In this document: piece by piece, positions 9,004 through 18,073 of the stretch
Position numbering within the stretch: the stretch's first letter is position 1
Layout of the letters: each line of letters begins with the position of its first letter
Virus record (IMG/VR): IMGVR_UViG_3300006162_000020
Span: 1 to 48,024 of that record
DNA from: a virus
Length of the DNA stretch: 48,024 nt
Direction: 5' to 3' (one strand)
Notes under the pieces: model-generated
Told to the model about the DNA's origin: nothing
Seen by the model: the letters and a program-made list of their open reading frames with translations, nothing else
Database searches by the model: none
Position numbers and translations under genes: made by a program

Positions 9004-9342
9004 GTGGTTCTAATCGCAGTACTTGCCCTCGGTGCGCTAATCGTCTGGCGTACCGAGGCGGTGCTCCGAACAGCCATACCGGTAGTGAGATCGGTTGTCG
9101 AACGGAAACTCGCAGTCGAGGAACGTCTGGCAGCGGTCGAGGAGGCCAAGATCCGTCCCCGGGAGAAGCAGGCCCGGGAGCCGGGGATGCCACCACAACT
9201 ACTACGGATGGCGATGCAGGAGTCTGAACCGTGGGCTAGGCAGGACGCGGTACGGGCTATGTCGGAGCTCGCCGAACTCACGGGTGGTGACTGGGACAAG
9301 GTCCAGCAAAACGCCATTCTCGGAATAACGGACCCAAACTAA
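9004..9342 (+). CDS. small membrane-anchored coiled-coil protein
   Basis: A 112-residue protein with a GTG start directly after the upstream TAA. The first 16 or so residues (VLIAVLALGALIVW) form a single hydrophobic helix with a short N-terminus. An amphipathic, charge-rich helix follows (residues about 25-60, many Glu, Arg, Lys, Ala), then a helical region containing AMQESEPWARQDAVRAMSEL. It ends 1 base before the portal gene. A role in head assembly or host-membrane interaction is possible, but there is no family match that I recognise. Confidence 0.65.
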   Translation: MVLIAVLALGALIVWRTEAVLRTAIPVVRSVVERKLAVEERLAAVEEAKIRPREKQAREPGMPPQLLRMAMQESEPWARQDAVRAMSELAELTGGDWDKVQQNAILGITDPN

Positions 9343-9343
9343 A

Positions 9344-11902
9344 ATGGCGGCTGTACCGTTCAACCCCGACCCACTCGCGCAGGTAGACCCCAAGAAGATA
9401 GGACCTCTTCGGGACGGGGTTATGGGCGACCATTCGGTAAGTCTGGATGGTCTTGACCAGTTGATGGCGGAGGGCCAGAACCCGAGTTCTGAGGATCTGG
9501 CTGTCAGACAGTTGGGGGTACAACCCCAGCCTCCCGCTACCGGGTTCGAGCAACTGACCGGTGCTACACCGAGTGGTCAGGTGACTAGTATGGGTAGTGC
9601 TGGGATGGGTAACGAGCCCGGTACGAGTGCCACTACCGGGATCGGACAGGGACAGGGGCACGGATCGGCTGCGGGCGGGGATTCCGTCACCGGCCATTCC
9701 ATGTACGGGTTGGGCGACGACTCGGGATCGGTACTATCGGGCGGTAGTCTTAGCGACCCCGCTGACCGGAGTGCTATCGCGGCCCTCTACGGCGATGACT
9801 TCCCACTCCTCAAGGACCACCCCACAGAGGTCGATTGGGTATCGTGGGCGCAGCACGCTTGGACTAATTACGGTGCCGGTACCTATGCGATCATCCACAT
9901 GGTCGAGCGGAACCGGTTGTTCAGGAAGGGGCAGCAGTGGATAAGTAGTGTTGGGTTCGGGCCCTGGAGAGAGCCCATGAAGCCGAGGGACGCGGCCCGG
10001 ATCGTGGACAACATGATCTCGCCGGCCCTTGACCAGCGTATCCAACTCATCATGGAGCAGCGCCCGGGCTTTAACTGTGAGCCCGAGTCGCAGGACCATG
10101 ACAAGGTGAAACGGGCCGAGGCGGCACAGGCGGCCTTAGAGTACTCGTGGAAAGAGCAGAAGATGCCCCTCATTGTTCAGGAAGGGGCGTACTGGACTGG
10201 CACGGACGGTGTTTGTTTCCTGGAGCTCTACTGGGACCCGGATGCAGGTCCGTGGGTTGACCCTAAGACGTATGTAGATCCCGAATCAGGCAAGGCGTTA
10301 CTGCCGTGGACACGTCAGTTCCCGGCGGGTGATGTCAGAACCCGTGTGAGACGCATCGAGCAGGTGCGAGTCTCGCCAGAGGCAACCGCCACCAGGCGGC
10401 CCTGGCTTTGGTTGATCCGGGAGGTCATTAGCAAGAACGAAGCGGTCAGGACGTATGGCAAGGATGTGGCCGACGAGGTTGGCACGTTCAATTACGACGA
10501 CAACCTCCAACACATCCCGATCTCGAGGATGGGGTTTATCTACCCCGAAATCGACGAGCTCACGCGGACCCAACAGACGGTCTCGAGGGTCACGGTCTAC
10601 GCAGAGAAGTCGGAGTACATCCCGACCGGGTTCCAAATGACCCTTGTCGCGAACAAGCTCGTGGTCCCGCCGATGCCCCTCTTGATTGGCGAGGTTCCAA
10701 TCGTTCGCTGGACGGATGGTAGTACCGATCCCTCGTTCTTCCCCATAGCGGAAATGAACAAGTGGGTCGATAGCCAGATCCGCCAGAACACGCTCTGGAG
10801 CAAGTGGGTCGAGGGGATCAGAAAGCACTCGGGTATCAATGTGCTCGCGAGAGAGGGGACGATCAGCACCGAGTCCTTCTCGGCCGGCAGCATGAATATC
10901 TGGGGGGTGAAGGGTACGATGCCCCTCCAGGATGTTCTAAAGGAGGTCGGTGGCCACCCGATCAGTCCCGACGTTGTTCAAGCCCTACAGGCGAACCAGA
11001 AACGGTTTGAGGATCTGACCGGCTGGAACGACACGAGCCGTGGGTCGATGACGGCGGGCGACTCTGGCCGAGCGATCCTGGCGATTCGTGAGCAGCTGGA
11101 GAGGGTCTTCGCCCCCATGATCCAGGCGGCATCAATCTCCTTCACGGACTGGGCGAAACTCGTCCTCAAGTTCATGCGCTGGGGATACGACATCCCGAGG
11201 CAGATCGCGCTCGAGGGCCGGAGCCGCCCGGATCTTGGAATGGTCCTAAGCAATCAGGACTTGGACCAGACCTCTCATGTCTGGATCGAGCCTGAGACCC
11301 TGATGCCGATGCCACGGTCCCTAAGGCTCTCGATGCTGGACGACATGTTCCAGAAGCAGTTGGTCTCCCCGCAGGAGTACCGCTCACGGATGCCGTTTGC
11401 ATGGGTCCGGAACATGGACTCGCCCGACGTGCATCACAAGGCACGGGCCGAACGCATAGCTCAGATGATCATCCAGACCGGCAACCCAATGCCCGAGCCC
11501 ATCCTCTGGATGGACGACGAGCACACGCACCAGACGGTCCTGGAAGAAGAGATCCTGCTCCAGCCCGACCAGCCACAGATGGTGCTAGCGGCGGCCTACG
11601 AGCGGTGGATCTTGCTCGCCCAGCAGGGCGCAGCGAAGCAGCAGGCGATGGCTATGGGGATGATGGGTCCGATGCCTGGTACCCCGCCCCCAATGTGGCC
11701 ACCCGACGGTAGCCAGGGCGAGGTACCGGCCCCGAACCAACAGCAGCAACCACTACAGGGCCCAGGCCAGCAGTTGGGTGCCCAGCAGGCCCCGCTAGCA
11801 CTCAACAATCCGCCAGTAGCAGCAGCCCCAATGCAGCAGATCGGGCTCACCTCCGGCGATCAAAACACCCGGCTGTTCGAGCAGGGTCAGCCGATCAAGT
11901 AG
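9344..11902 (+). CDS. portal protein (P22-like)
   Basis: Dodecameric portal through which DNA is packaged and ejected. The 852-residue product has a Gly/Ser-rich disordered N-terminus (about 1-145). The conserved core then begins around HTEV/HAWTNY and includes ERNRLFRKGQQW near 190 and ARIVDNMISP near 220, a hallmark of P22-type portals. It also has a WTGTDGVCFLELYWD segment. The C-terminal 100 residues are Gln/Pro/Met-rich, like the barrel tail of podovirus portals. Length fits the longer portal class of short-tailed phages. Position between terminase and scaffold is canonical. Confidence 0.92.
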   Translation: MAAVPFNPDPLAQVDPKKIGPLRDGVMGDHSVSLDGLDQLMAEGQNPSSEDLAVRQLGVQPQPPATGFEQLTGATPSGQVTSMGSAGMGNEPGTSATTGIGQGQGHGSAAGGDSVTGHSMYGLGDDSGSVLSGGSLSDPADRSAIAALYGDDFPLLKDHPTEVDWVSWAQHAWTNYGAGTYAIIHMVERNRLFRKGQQWISSVGFGPWREPMKPRDAARIVDNMISPALDQRIQLIMEQRPGFNCEPESQDHDKVKRAEAAQAALEYSWKEQKMPLIVQEGAYWTGTDGVCFLELYWDPDAGPWVDPKTYVDPESGKALLPWTRQFPAGDVRTRVRRIEQVRVSPEATATRRPWLWLIREVISKNEAVRTYGKDVADEVGTFNYDDNLQHIPISRMGFIYPEIDELTRTQQTVSRVTVYAEKSEYIPTGFQMTLVANKLVVPPMPLLIGEVPIVRWTDGSTDPSFFPIAEMNKWVDSQIRQNTLWSKWVEGIRKHSGINVLAREGTISTESFSAGSMNIWGVKGTMPLQDVLKEVGGHPISPDVVQALQANQKRFEDLTGWNDTSRGSMTAGDSGRAILAIREQLERVFAPMIQAASISFTDWAKLVLKFMRWGYDIPRQIALEGRSRPDLGMVLSNQDLDQTSHVWIEPETLMPMPRSLRLSMLDDMFQKQLVSPQEYRSRMPFAWVRNMDSPDVHHKARAERIAQMIIQTGNPMPEPILWMDDEHTHQTVLEEEILLQPDQPQMVLAAAYERWILLAQQGAAKQQAMAMGMMGPMPGTPPPMWPPDGSQGEVPAPNQQQQPLQGPGQQLGAQQAPLALNNPPVAAAPMQQIGLTSGDQNTRLFEQGQPIK

Positions 11903-11993
11903 TACAACCCCCCTAAAACCCAGCAACAACCCAAGCACCACCCAGACAGGAGCGCGCCCTTAATTGGTCCGCCCCTCCTAGAGGATTTTACGT

Positions 11994-13193
11994 ATGGCTG
12001 ATGTACCTGTAGCAACCCCAATGGTCAACGCCACCAACCCCACGGCGAACGACCTGATCAACATGCCGACCGAGAACCTGATCAAGGTTCTTGATGAGAC
12101 ACCAGCAGAAATAGGCGGAACTGGTGAGAAGATTAAAGCAGATAGTCCGCCAGTACCTCCGGCTGATGGCGAGAAAGTTCCTGAAGCCAAGGCTAAACCA
12201 GAGGAAAAGCCCAAAGAAGAGGAAGCGCCTACTGGCTACTGGCAGGACGATCAAGGGAAGTGGCACCGCCCGAACGGTGAGTTCGCGGACGCCACCGAGC
12301 ACGAAGCGATCAAGGCCGCTATCACCCCCGAAGGGGAAACCTCGAAGGAAGAGGTCCCCGACAAGCCCGCGATCAAGCGTGACTACGAAGCCCTTGGGCC
12401 CGACGGAGCCCCGGTAGAAGAGGTCCCTGACCTCAAGATCAAGTTCACCGCCGACGGCAAGGAGCGTGAGGCGAACGTCGATCAACTGGTCAGGCTGGCC
12501 AAGATGGGCTACTACAACGAGCGCCGTGAGAACGAGGTTGCGCTCACGAAGCAGACCATGGGCCAGGCCCAGCAGGAGATTCGCGGGTACCAGGAAGCGC
12601 TTCAGGAGCGGGACACGCTGATCGAGCGGTACCTCGCGGACCCCAATTTCAGAGAAGTAGCAACCCAGGAATACCAAAGGCTCAACTCGCCCCAAGCCCG
12701 CCTCGAGCGCCTTGAACAAGAGCGAGTTGAACAGCAGCAAGCCCAAGTGGCCCAGCAGAGGACCGCTCTCGCCACGGGTTACATAGAGCAAACCATCACT
12801 CCGAAGGTGGAGTCGGTGGCCAAGCAGTTCCCCAGCGTGACCAACGAAGAGATAATCGGTCGTATCACACTCCTGACCTCAGACCTGACCGTCGGGGGAG
12901 TAGTACCGCCAGAATATCTACCGGAGGTCGAACGGCGTATTGACACCGATCTTCGCCCTTGGGCGGAGCAGCGTCATACAGACCGAGTTGGGAGCCAGAC
13001 TGTTGCTGAACGCCGGGCCCGCGTGCAGGTAGACGCCGCCAAGGTCGAGGCAGCGATGGCCAAACGACAACTAGCTCGAGCAGTCTCACCGACCAAAGTC
13101 GGCGCGGTCGCTCCGAGCGGCCCTGGCACACCACCTAAGCCAAAATCGGCTGAGGACTGGATGCAGCAGACCTTCGGGAAAGATCCCGAGTAG
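11994..13193 (+). CDS. capsid scaffolding protein
   Basis: A 399-residue, acidic, Lys/Glu/Pro-rich protein between the portal and major capsid genes, the usual scaffold position. A GYWQDDQGKWHRPNGEF segment near residue 80 is followed by a helical, coiled-coil-rich middle (about 190-260, many Gln, Glu, Arg). The C-terminus is basic (KPKSAEDWMQQTFGKD), as expected for the capsid-binding end of scaffolds. An AGAGGA sequence 8 bases before the ATG acts as a ribosome-binding site, one of few clear ones in this operon. The 91 bases before it hold nothing else except a CCCTTAAT octamer shared with the capsid leader. Confidence 0.8.
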   Translation: MADVPVATPMVNATNPTANDLINMPTENLIKVLDETPAEIGGTGEKIKADSPPVPPADGEKVPEAKAKPEEKPKEEEAPTGYWQDDQGKWHRPNGEFADATEHEAIKAAITPEGETSKEEVPDKPAIKRDYEALGPDGAPVEEVPDLKIKFTADGKEREANVDQLVRLAKMGYYNERRENEVALTKQTMGQAQQEIRGYQEALQERDTLIERYLADPNFREVATQEYQRLNSPQARLERLEQERVEQQQAQVAQQRTALATGYIEQTITPKVESVAKQFPSVTNEEIIGRITLLTSDLTVGGVVPPEYLPEVERRIDTDLRPWAEQRHTDRVGSQTVAERRARVQVDAAKVEAAMAKRQLARAVSPTKVGAVAPSGPGTPPKPKSAEDWMQQTFGKDPE

Positions 13194-13231
13194 GGTCTTT
13201 AGCCGGGCAGTACCCTTAATCGAACCGATCA

Positions 13232-14542
13232 ATGGCAGCCAATCCGCTGCTTATCACGGACACCAATGTGGCTGGTGTCTTGAAGAACGTCTACGCCCAG
13301 TATCGCGTAAACGCATTCCCGCTCTTGACGCCACTGCTGGCCAATATCAAGAAAGGCCAGGCGGGCGGACCCCAGAACCTTCGCTTTGGTGGTAACGGTG
13401 TGTATTGGGATGTGGTGCTTACCCGACCGGTCGGCGCTACGGCGTCCCAGCTTGGTAACCTCCCGCCCCAGCAGACCGCGATCGAAGTCCAGGCGAACCT
13501 GGGTATCAAGCGCACCTATGTGCGTAGGCAGGTAGACGCGCTCGCCATTCAGGCGACCGAGTCCCGCGAGGCGGCATTCATTCCGCTCGCACGCAAGATC
13601 ATGCAGGAAGCGGTCGATGCTGGCCGTCTCATGCAGCAGGAAGTCCTCCACGGCGATGGTCTTGGCCGTAGAGCCCTCGTGTCTAGTGTGACCAACTCGA
13701 CGACCATCGTGGTCAATGCCCCATACGGGCTTGCCTCGTCTGGCCAGGGTGGGTTGCTCTTGGATGCGAACATGTTCATCGCGGTCAAGGACACGACCGG
13801 AGCGACCCTCCGTGGCAAGTCCTTCATCACGAGTGCCACGAACTCCGGTGACAACTGCACCCTGGTTCTCGCTACGGCGATCACCGGTATGGTTGCGACC
13901 GACATCGTAGTGGCTGCGACGAACGCCGATGACGCCTATAACCAGTACCCGAACGGGCTCATCAACACCACGAATCGCGGTAACAGCTACGCCTCGTTCC
14001 AGAACATCACGAACGCGACGTATGCCCGCTGGGATACGACCCGCATGACCGCTGGTACGGACACGAACGATGCGACCCAGCCGTCCGAAATGGATGTGTG
14101 GGAACTCGCGACCCGTATCATGGGCAAGTCGGGCAAGAACGCGAAGGTTAACCCCTCCGAGTTCCTGCTTTTGACGACCCCGGGTATCGAGCGCAAGCTC
14201 GCGGAGTCCTTCCTTGGACAGCGCCGGTTCGATGCGGCCTCGTTCATGGAGATCAAGGGTGGGTTCAAGGCCGTGAATATCTGCGGTATCCCGTTGGTCG
14301 CCGATTTCTGGTGCCCGGCCGGTACCGTGTACTTGGTTCACCTGCCGACCCTTACCTGGGTTGACCTCCTCGACTGGACCAAGCTCCAGTATGAGGGCAG
14401 TGGTCCGTGGCGCTTTGTGGCCGACCAGGACGCATACGAAATCAACTTCGGTGCGTATTGGAACTTCGGTTGCCTCCAGCGCAACACCCACGGCAGCATC
14501 GTCAGCTACACCGACACGAACCGCTACTCGTTCGTAATGTAG
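13232..14542 (+). CDS. major capsid protein
   Basis: A 436-residue protein, with the position (after scaffold), length and even composition of a phage coat protein. It starts with a helical ITDTNVAGVLKNVY segment, has a GDGLGRRA loop, a long beta-rich insertion around 150-210, and a conserved-looking late block MDVWELATRIM... KSGKNAKVNPSEFLLLTTPG, followed by GIPLVADFW and a C-terminal strand series. The pattern is that of HK97-fold coat proteins of podoviruses. The leader lacks a Shine-Dalgarno sequence although the product must be abundant. A hairpin follows the stop. Confidence 0.9.
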   Translation: MAANPLLITDTNVAGVLKNVYAQYRVNAFPLLTPLLANIKKGQAGGPQNLRFGGNGVYWDVVLTRPVGATASQLGNLPPQQTAIEVQANLGIKRTYVRRQVDALAIQATESREAAFIPLARKIMQEAVDAGRLMQQEVLHGDGLGRRALVSSVTNSTTIVVNAPYGLASSGQGGLLLDANMFIAVKDTTGATLRGKSFITSATNSGDNCTLVLATAITGMVATDIVVAATNADDAYNQYPNGLINTTNRGNSYASFQNITNATYARWDTTRMTAGTDTNDATQPSEMDVWELATRIMGKSGKNAKVNPSEFLLLTTPGIERKLAESFLGQRRFDAASFMEIKGGFKAVNICGIPLVADFWCPAGTVYLVHLPTLTWVDLLDWTKLQYEGSGPWRFVADQDAYEINFGAYWNFGCLQRNTHGSIVSYTDTNRYSFVM

Positions 14543-14556
14543 TCTCCTCTGGCTCT

Positions 14557-14583
14557 GATAGGGGCCCTAACCCGGCCCCCATC
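14557..14583 (+). terminator. hairpin after major capsid gene
   Basis: GGGGCC (14561-14566) pairs with GGCCCC (14574-14579) across a 7-base loop. The stem extends with GAT/ATC beyond one A-C mismatch. No U-run follows, so it may attenuate transcription or protect the 3' end of the abundant capsid message rather than stop transcription completely. Confidence 0.5.
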
Positions 14584-14625
14584 GGACTTCTCCTCCTTGC
14601 AGTTTTCTCCCTACCAATCTGAAAC

Positions 14626-15066
14626 ATGAATCGCAACAGACTGGAGCAGCCCGGCGAGTTCGGCACACAGATCAACACCGAGATTACGTCGTTCCCGGCA
14701 ACGATCTCGAACTCCACGACCACCACCGTGGCTATCGGCTCGGCCTCCCGGAAGCAGTATTTCAATGCCGGTGCCGTTAGCCAGACCGTGCTCGCAACAA
14801 GCGGCTCGGCCTTGACGGTAACGATCGGGAAGTACGACTCCCTTAACTCCTTTGCGAAGGTCCCGCTGACCGCAGCTCAGGACATCACCGTCACATCACA
14901 GACGGCCAAACAGACCTTCCCGATCCCGGCCCTCGCGTCCAACTCCGACGCCCAGCGCACTATCCAGCCGGCCGATTCGCTCTATGCCGACTTCATCGCT
15001 GCCGGTACCGTGACTGGTCAGGCGACCGGCGGGATCATTGGTGCCGAGCTCTTCATTCTCCGATAG
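14626..15066 (+). CDS. putative head decoration protein
   Basis: A 146-residue Ser/Thr/Ala-rich protein encoded directly after the major capsid gene. The predicted structure is a beta sandwich, with alternating strands such as TTTTVAIGSA, SALTVTIGKYD and QDITVTSQT, and a C-terminal GGIIGAELFIL strand. There is no charge-rich or membrane region. Position and composition match capsid decoration or head-fibre proteins. The leader CTCCC...CTGAAAC before the ATG resembles the leader of the next gene. Confidence 0.7.
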   Translation: MNRNRLEQPGEFGTQINTEITSFPATISNSTTTTVAIGSASRKQYFNAGAVSQTVLATSGSALTVTIGKYDSLNSFAKVPLTAAQDITVTSQTAKQTFPIPALASNSDAQRTIQPADSLYADFIAAGTVTGQATGGIIGAELFILR

Positions 15067-15104
15067 ACAGTAAGTCTCAGTAGTCTCCCCCCAACAACTG
15101 AACT

Positions 15105-15626
15105 ATGGACAATCACATCCTGACGGCCGAAGGTCTGCCCGCCAGGCCCGAACTCGAGCAGCAGCTAAAGCGACTCGACGACTCTCTGGGGCTTCGCTGG
15201 ATAGGCCCCATGAACGCATGGGCCGTGACGTTTAGATGGCCAGAGGCCGACAAGCGCAGGGACTGGGTACGGAAGGGTGAGTACGACGCCGACCAGGCGT
15301 TTGACGTTCTAGCGTACCTGCCTAAGGACTGTCCGGTCGATCAGGCCGCGAACTACGTGCAGCATCACTGCCAGCGCTGGGCGAGGGATATGGGTCGAGA
15401 GGACGTTGCGAGACTCCTGGACCATATCCACGAACACAACGCGAAGCAGGGCATCGAGAACGCCAAGAGCACGACCGAGTACGCCGAGGAAATGTTCGAG
15501 ATGAACAAGAAGGGCATCGGCGAGGACTTGGGCATAAAGATCGTCAAGCCCGTCTACCAAAACGAAGGTTCGATCCTGGGTAAGCGTTCCAAGAAGGTAC
15601 CCAAGAGTGAGCCCCTAAACAAATAA
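15105..15626 (+). CDS. hypothetical protein, 173 aa, head-completion region
   Basis: A charged 173-residue protein. The N-terminal half is mixed alpha/beta (LGLRWIGPMNAWAVTFRWPEADKRR) with an adjacent helical AFDVLAYLPKDC segment. The C-terminal half has long helices (MGREDVARLLDHIHEHNA) and a basic tail. It lies between the decoration candidate and the adaptor with a stop abutting the next ATG (TAAATGG). An assembly or completion function is possible from position only; no family is recognised. Confidence 0.7.
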   Translation: MDNHILTAEGLPARPELEQQLKRLDDSLGLRWIGPMNAWAVTFRWPEADKRRDWVRKGEYDADQAFDVLAYLPKDCPVDQAANYVQHHCQRWARDMGREDVARLLDHIHEHNAKQGIENAKSTTEYAEEMFEMNKKGIGEDLGIKIVKPVYQNEGSILGKRSKKVPKSEPLNK

Positions 15627-16343
15627 ATGGCCACAAGAGTCCAGATCCGGAACGACGTTCTTAACATCGCGGACGCTGTAGCAAGTCCACGGTGGGACAC
15701 TTCCCCGGGCGGCGAGGTTGATCGCCGCTTGGGCGCTGTTCACATGCGGCTCTGGAAGCGGGTCTTGAACGCCAACCCGTTCATTAACGTCAACGTCTTC
15801 ACGACCCTGACGGGCGAGATCGGTGACCAGATTCCACTCACGGCCGATAGTAATGGCGCTATCCCCATGGCGTCACTATCGACTGGTACGGGTGACAACC
15901 AGAACAACCTCTACCGCATCCTAGGGGTCTCTTTCAACAACCTCCCCTACCAGCAGCAGTGGACCAAGGACTACCTGTTGGCGAGCCTCAACGGGTTCAC
16001 CTATCAGGCTTGGTTCAGGCAGGGCACGAACATCATCATGCCGGACGCAGCGGGCCAGCAAGCCACCGGTATCTGGGTCAACTGGACACCAACCCAGTTC
16101 GACCAGTTAGTGGCCGATACCAGTACCGTGGTACTGCCAACCACCACCTTTAGCGATGTCCTGGCCCACTTCGGGGCGGCAGCCATCCTGAGGAAGGGTG
16201 GCGCTGAAACCCAGGCAGCAGCCGAGATCGAAGCCTACGGCCAGCAGCTTCTAGACGAAGAACTTCAGGACCTCTCGAGAGAGGGGATCACCCCGATCAG
16301 TGAGAGGTACGACGACTCTCCGTTTGATTGGGCGACACAGTAG
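15627..16343 (+). CDS. head-tail adaptor (connector) protein
   Basis: A 238-residue protein that starts immediately after the previous stop. It opens with TRVQIRNDVLNIADAVAS and GEVDRRLGAVHMRLWKRVL, a helical start typical of podovirus adaptor proteins (P22 gp4 or T7 gp11 role). A beta-rich centre follows (QWTKDYLLASLNGFTYQAWF), then a C-terminal helix (AAAEIEAYGQQLLDEELQDL). Between capsid and the beta-propeller tail gene, this is where the ring that joins portal to tail is expected. Function is from position and topology, not from catalytic motifs. Confidence 0.7.
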   Translation: MATRVQIRNDVLNIADAVASPRWDTSPGGEVDRRLGAVHMRLWKRVLNANPFINVNVFTTLTGEIGDQIPLTADSNGAIPMASLSTGTGDNQNNLYRILGVSFNNLPYQQQWTKDYLLASLNGFTYQAWFRQGTNIIMPDAAGQQATGIWVNWTPTQFDQLVADTSTVVLPTTTFSDVLAHFGAAAILRKGGAETQAAAEIEAYGQQLLDEELQDLSREGITPISERYDDSPFDWATQ

Positions 16344-16373
16344 TCGGTTTAGGCTTGCGATAAAAGGACTTAC

Positions 16374-16451
16374 ATGCTGATCAGCGGAAGAAAGCGGTGG
16401 AGCGGGTTAGGCGATGGAGGAAAGAAAACCCCTAACCGGGGTGGGCCGTAA
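16374..16451 (+). CDS. 25-aa small ORF coupled to the tail propeller gene
   Basis: ATG at 16374 preceded by AAAGGA at a 6-base spacing. The stop TAA overlaps the next gene's ATG (TAATG). The product is basic and Gly-rich with no hydrophobic segment. It may be a leader whose translation delivers ribosomes to the propeller gene rather than a functional protein. Confidence 0.35.
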   Translation: MLISGRKRWSGLGDGGKKTPNRGGP

Positions 16452-18067
16452 TGCCTCGCCCGCTCATCAAGGACGGGCAGGATGGGTTTGGGACTCTTAA
16501 CCTCACTTCTGATCCTGCTCACCTGGGGCCGAGAGAGGTCCAGCTAGCGGTAAACGCCAAGCCCACCCTGTTCGGCGGGATGCAGCCTCGGGACGGGAGC
16601 CAACTGGTCCAGTCCTTTACGAGCGGCGTCCAGAACGGGATGATTTGGCAGAACTCCCCGAATGGGGTCCCGCAGATGCTAGTCGTCTCGGGCGGCCAGC
16701 TATGGACGACGGCCATGCCAGGTGCTCCTCCCTGGAAGACAAGCCCAACACTCATCGGTCCCTGTAGCACGTTCGCCTACCCGCCGATGGTGGCGTTCGT
16801 GGATGGCTCCGGCACCGAGTGCGTCTATATCGGTGACCCAGCCGGTCTCTGGAAGTGGAACGGGACAGCACTCACGAAGATCGTTCAGGCCCCGAGCTTT
16901 TCGTTCCAGGCACTAGCGGTCCAGAACCAGAGACTCTTCGGGATCGCCAACAACACGAGTGCGACCCCCTCGTTCAACCAGACCCTATTCTGGTCGAGCC
17001 TTAATAACGGTGACGACTGCGGGCTCCCGACCGCAGGCCAGCCGCAGAAGGGTAGTAGCGCGATCATCCGGACGTTCGGCGAGAGCTTCCTGACCGACCT
17101 CGTGGCCTTTGGCCCGGGACTCGTGATCGGGCACTTCGCCGGCCTCTCGATGTGGACCGGCTGGTCCCAGGACGACATCTCCATCCAATCCGGCACTCAC
17201 GGCATCTCGGCCGAGACCGGGGTCTTTGGACCACACTCGATGTGCACGGTCGAGAGCTACGGGTTCCTGGCCTCAGATCACGGGGCCTACACGGTCAACC
17301 CGTGGGGGATGCTCTCTCAGGTGAGTAAGCCCCTGGAGAAGATATGGCCCTCGATCATCGGCCAGCCCCAGTACGGCTCGAGTGTGGGTTTCCTAAACCC
17401 GACGGTCACGGTACTACACAACCAACAGGCGAGGTCGGTCTACTTCCTGACCCCCGCGAACTCGAGCGGATTGGTCCCGAACTCGATCTACGGCTACAAC
17501 TACCGCACCGAGTCCTGGTTCGGGCCGTGGACGTATGGGTTCGGGGTGGTCACTAGCCTCTGGGACGGCTACGACCAGAAGGGCAACTACTACGTGATGG
17601 CTGGTGGTTTAAACGGCGGCGTTAGGCAGATCGAAGTCCCGGGGTTGGGGATCGACAACTACGACGCTACCGGTCTCTCGATCGCGAACAACCAGACCTA
17701 CTCCTACACAGCCCAGATCATGTCCAGGCCCTTCTTCGGGCGTGACATGCAGGGCCAGCCCCTAATCGACACCGAGAAAGCGTGGCGGTACGTGGATGTG
17801 GCGGCGCAGCTGCCCAACCCGGCCTCCTCGACGATCAACGTCATCTCGTACCCGACGCAGAGCGTGACGACGATCAACCCGCTGAGGAATCTCTCGCAGT
17901 CGCCAGTCGGTGATACGAGCCCCAGGAACTACCGGCTCCAGGCGGGCGTGAGGGGACAGGCTTGCGTGATCCTCATTCAGGACACCCCGCCCGCCAACAC
18001 GGCCAACGGCCAGAACACCTATACCTCCGCGAAGGCCGTCGGATGGGACTATGGACGCAGATACTAG
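16451..18067 (+). CDS. beta-propeller tail protein (P22 gp10-like hub/stabilisation role)
   Basis: A 538-residue protein opening with PLIKDGQDGFGTLNL and a PREVQLAVNAKPTLFGGMQPRDGSQ segment, the usual start of podovirus propeller/tail stabilisation proteins. Repeated Trp/Gly-rich strands (GGQLWTTAMP, GLWKWNGTALTKI, GLSMWTGWSQDDIS, SYGFLASDHGAYTVN, WFGPWTYGFGVVTS) suggest propeller blades. The C-terminal 120 residues are a separate beta domain. The family forms the short tail below the adaptor. The start is fixed by TAATG coupling to a small upstream frame. GGGGTGGG about 10 bases upstream can act as ribosome-binding site. Confidence 0.75.
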   Translation: MPRPLIKDGQDGFGTLNLTSDPAHLGPREVQLAVNAKPTLFGGMQPRDGSQLVQSFTSGVQNGMIWQNSPNGVPQMLVVSGGQLWTTAMPGAPPWKTSPTLIGPCSTFAYPPMVAFVDGSGTECVYIGDPAGLWKWNGTALTKIVQAPSFSFQALAVQNQRLFGIANNTSATPSFNQTLFWSSLNNGDDCGLPTAGQPQKGSSAIIRTFGESFLTDLVAFGPGLVIGHFAGLSMWTGWSQDDISIQSGTHGISAETGVFGPHSMCTVESYGFLASDHGAYTVNPWGMLSQVSKPLEKIWPSIIGQPQYGSSVGFLNPTVTVLHNQQARSVYFLTPANSSGLVPNSIYGYNYRTESWFGPWTYGFGVVTSLWDGYDQKGNYYVMAGGLNGGVRQIEVPGLGIDNYDATGLSIANNQTYSYTAQIMSRPFFGRDMQGQPLIDTEKAWRYVDVAAQLPNPASSTINVISYPTQSVTTINPLRNLSQSPVGDTSPRNYRLQAGVRGQACVILIQDTPPANTANGQNTYTSAKAVGWDYGRRY

Positions 18068-18073
18068 GACCTC

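Noticed and set aside
11988-12791. Open frame of 267 codons antisense to the scaffold gene
   Set aside because: Leu/Val/Arg-rich shadow of the scaffold codons with no motif.
13229-14491. Open frame of 420 codons antisense to the capsid gene
   Set aside because: Mirrors the capsid gene in a GC-rich genome; Arg/Gly/Val-rich with no domain, and no ribosome-binding site or neighbours on that strand.
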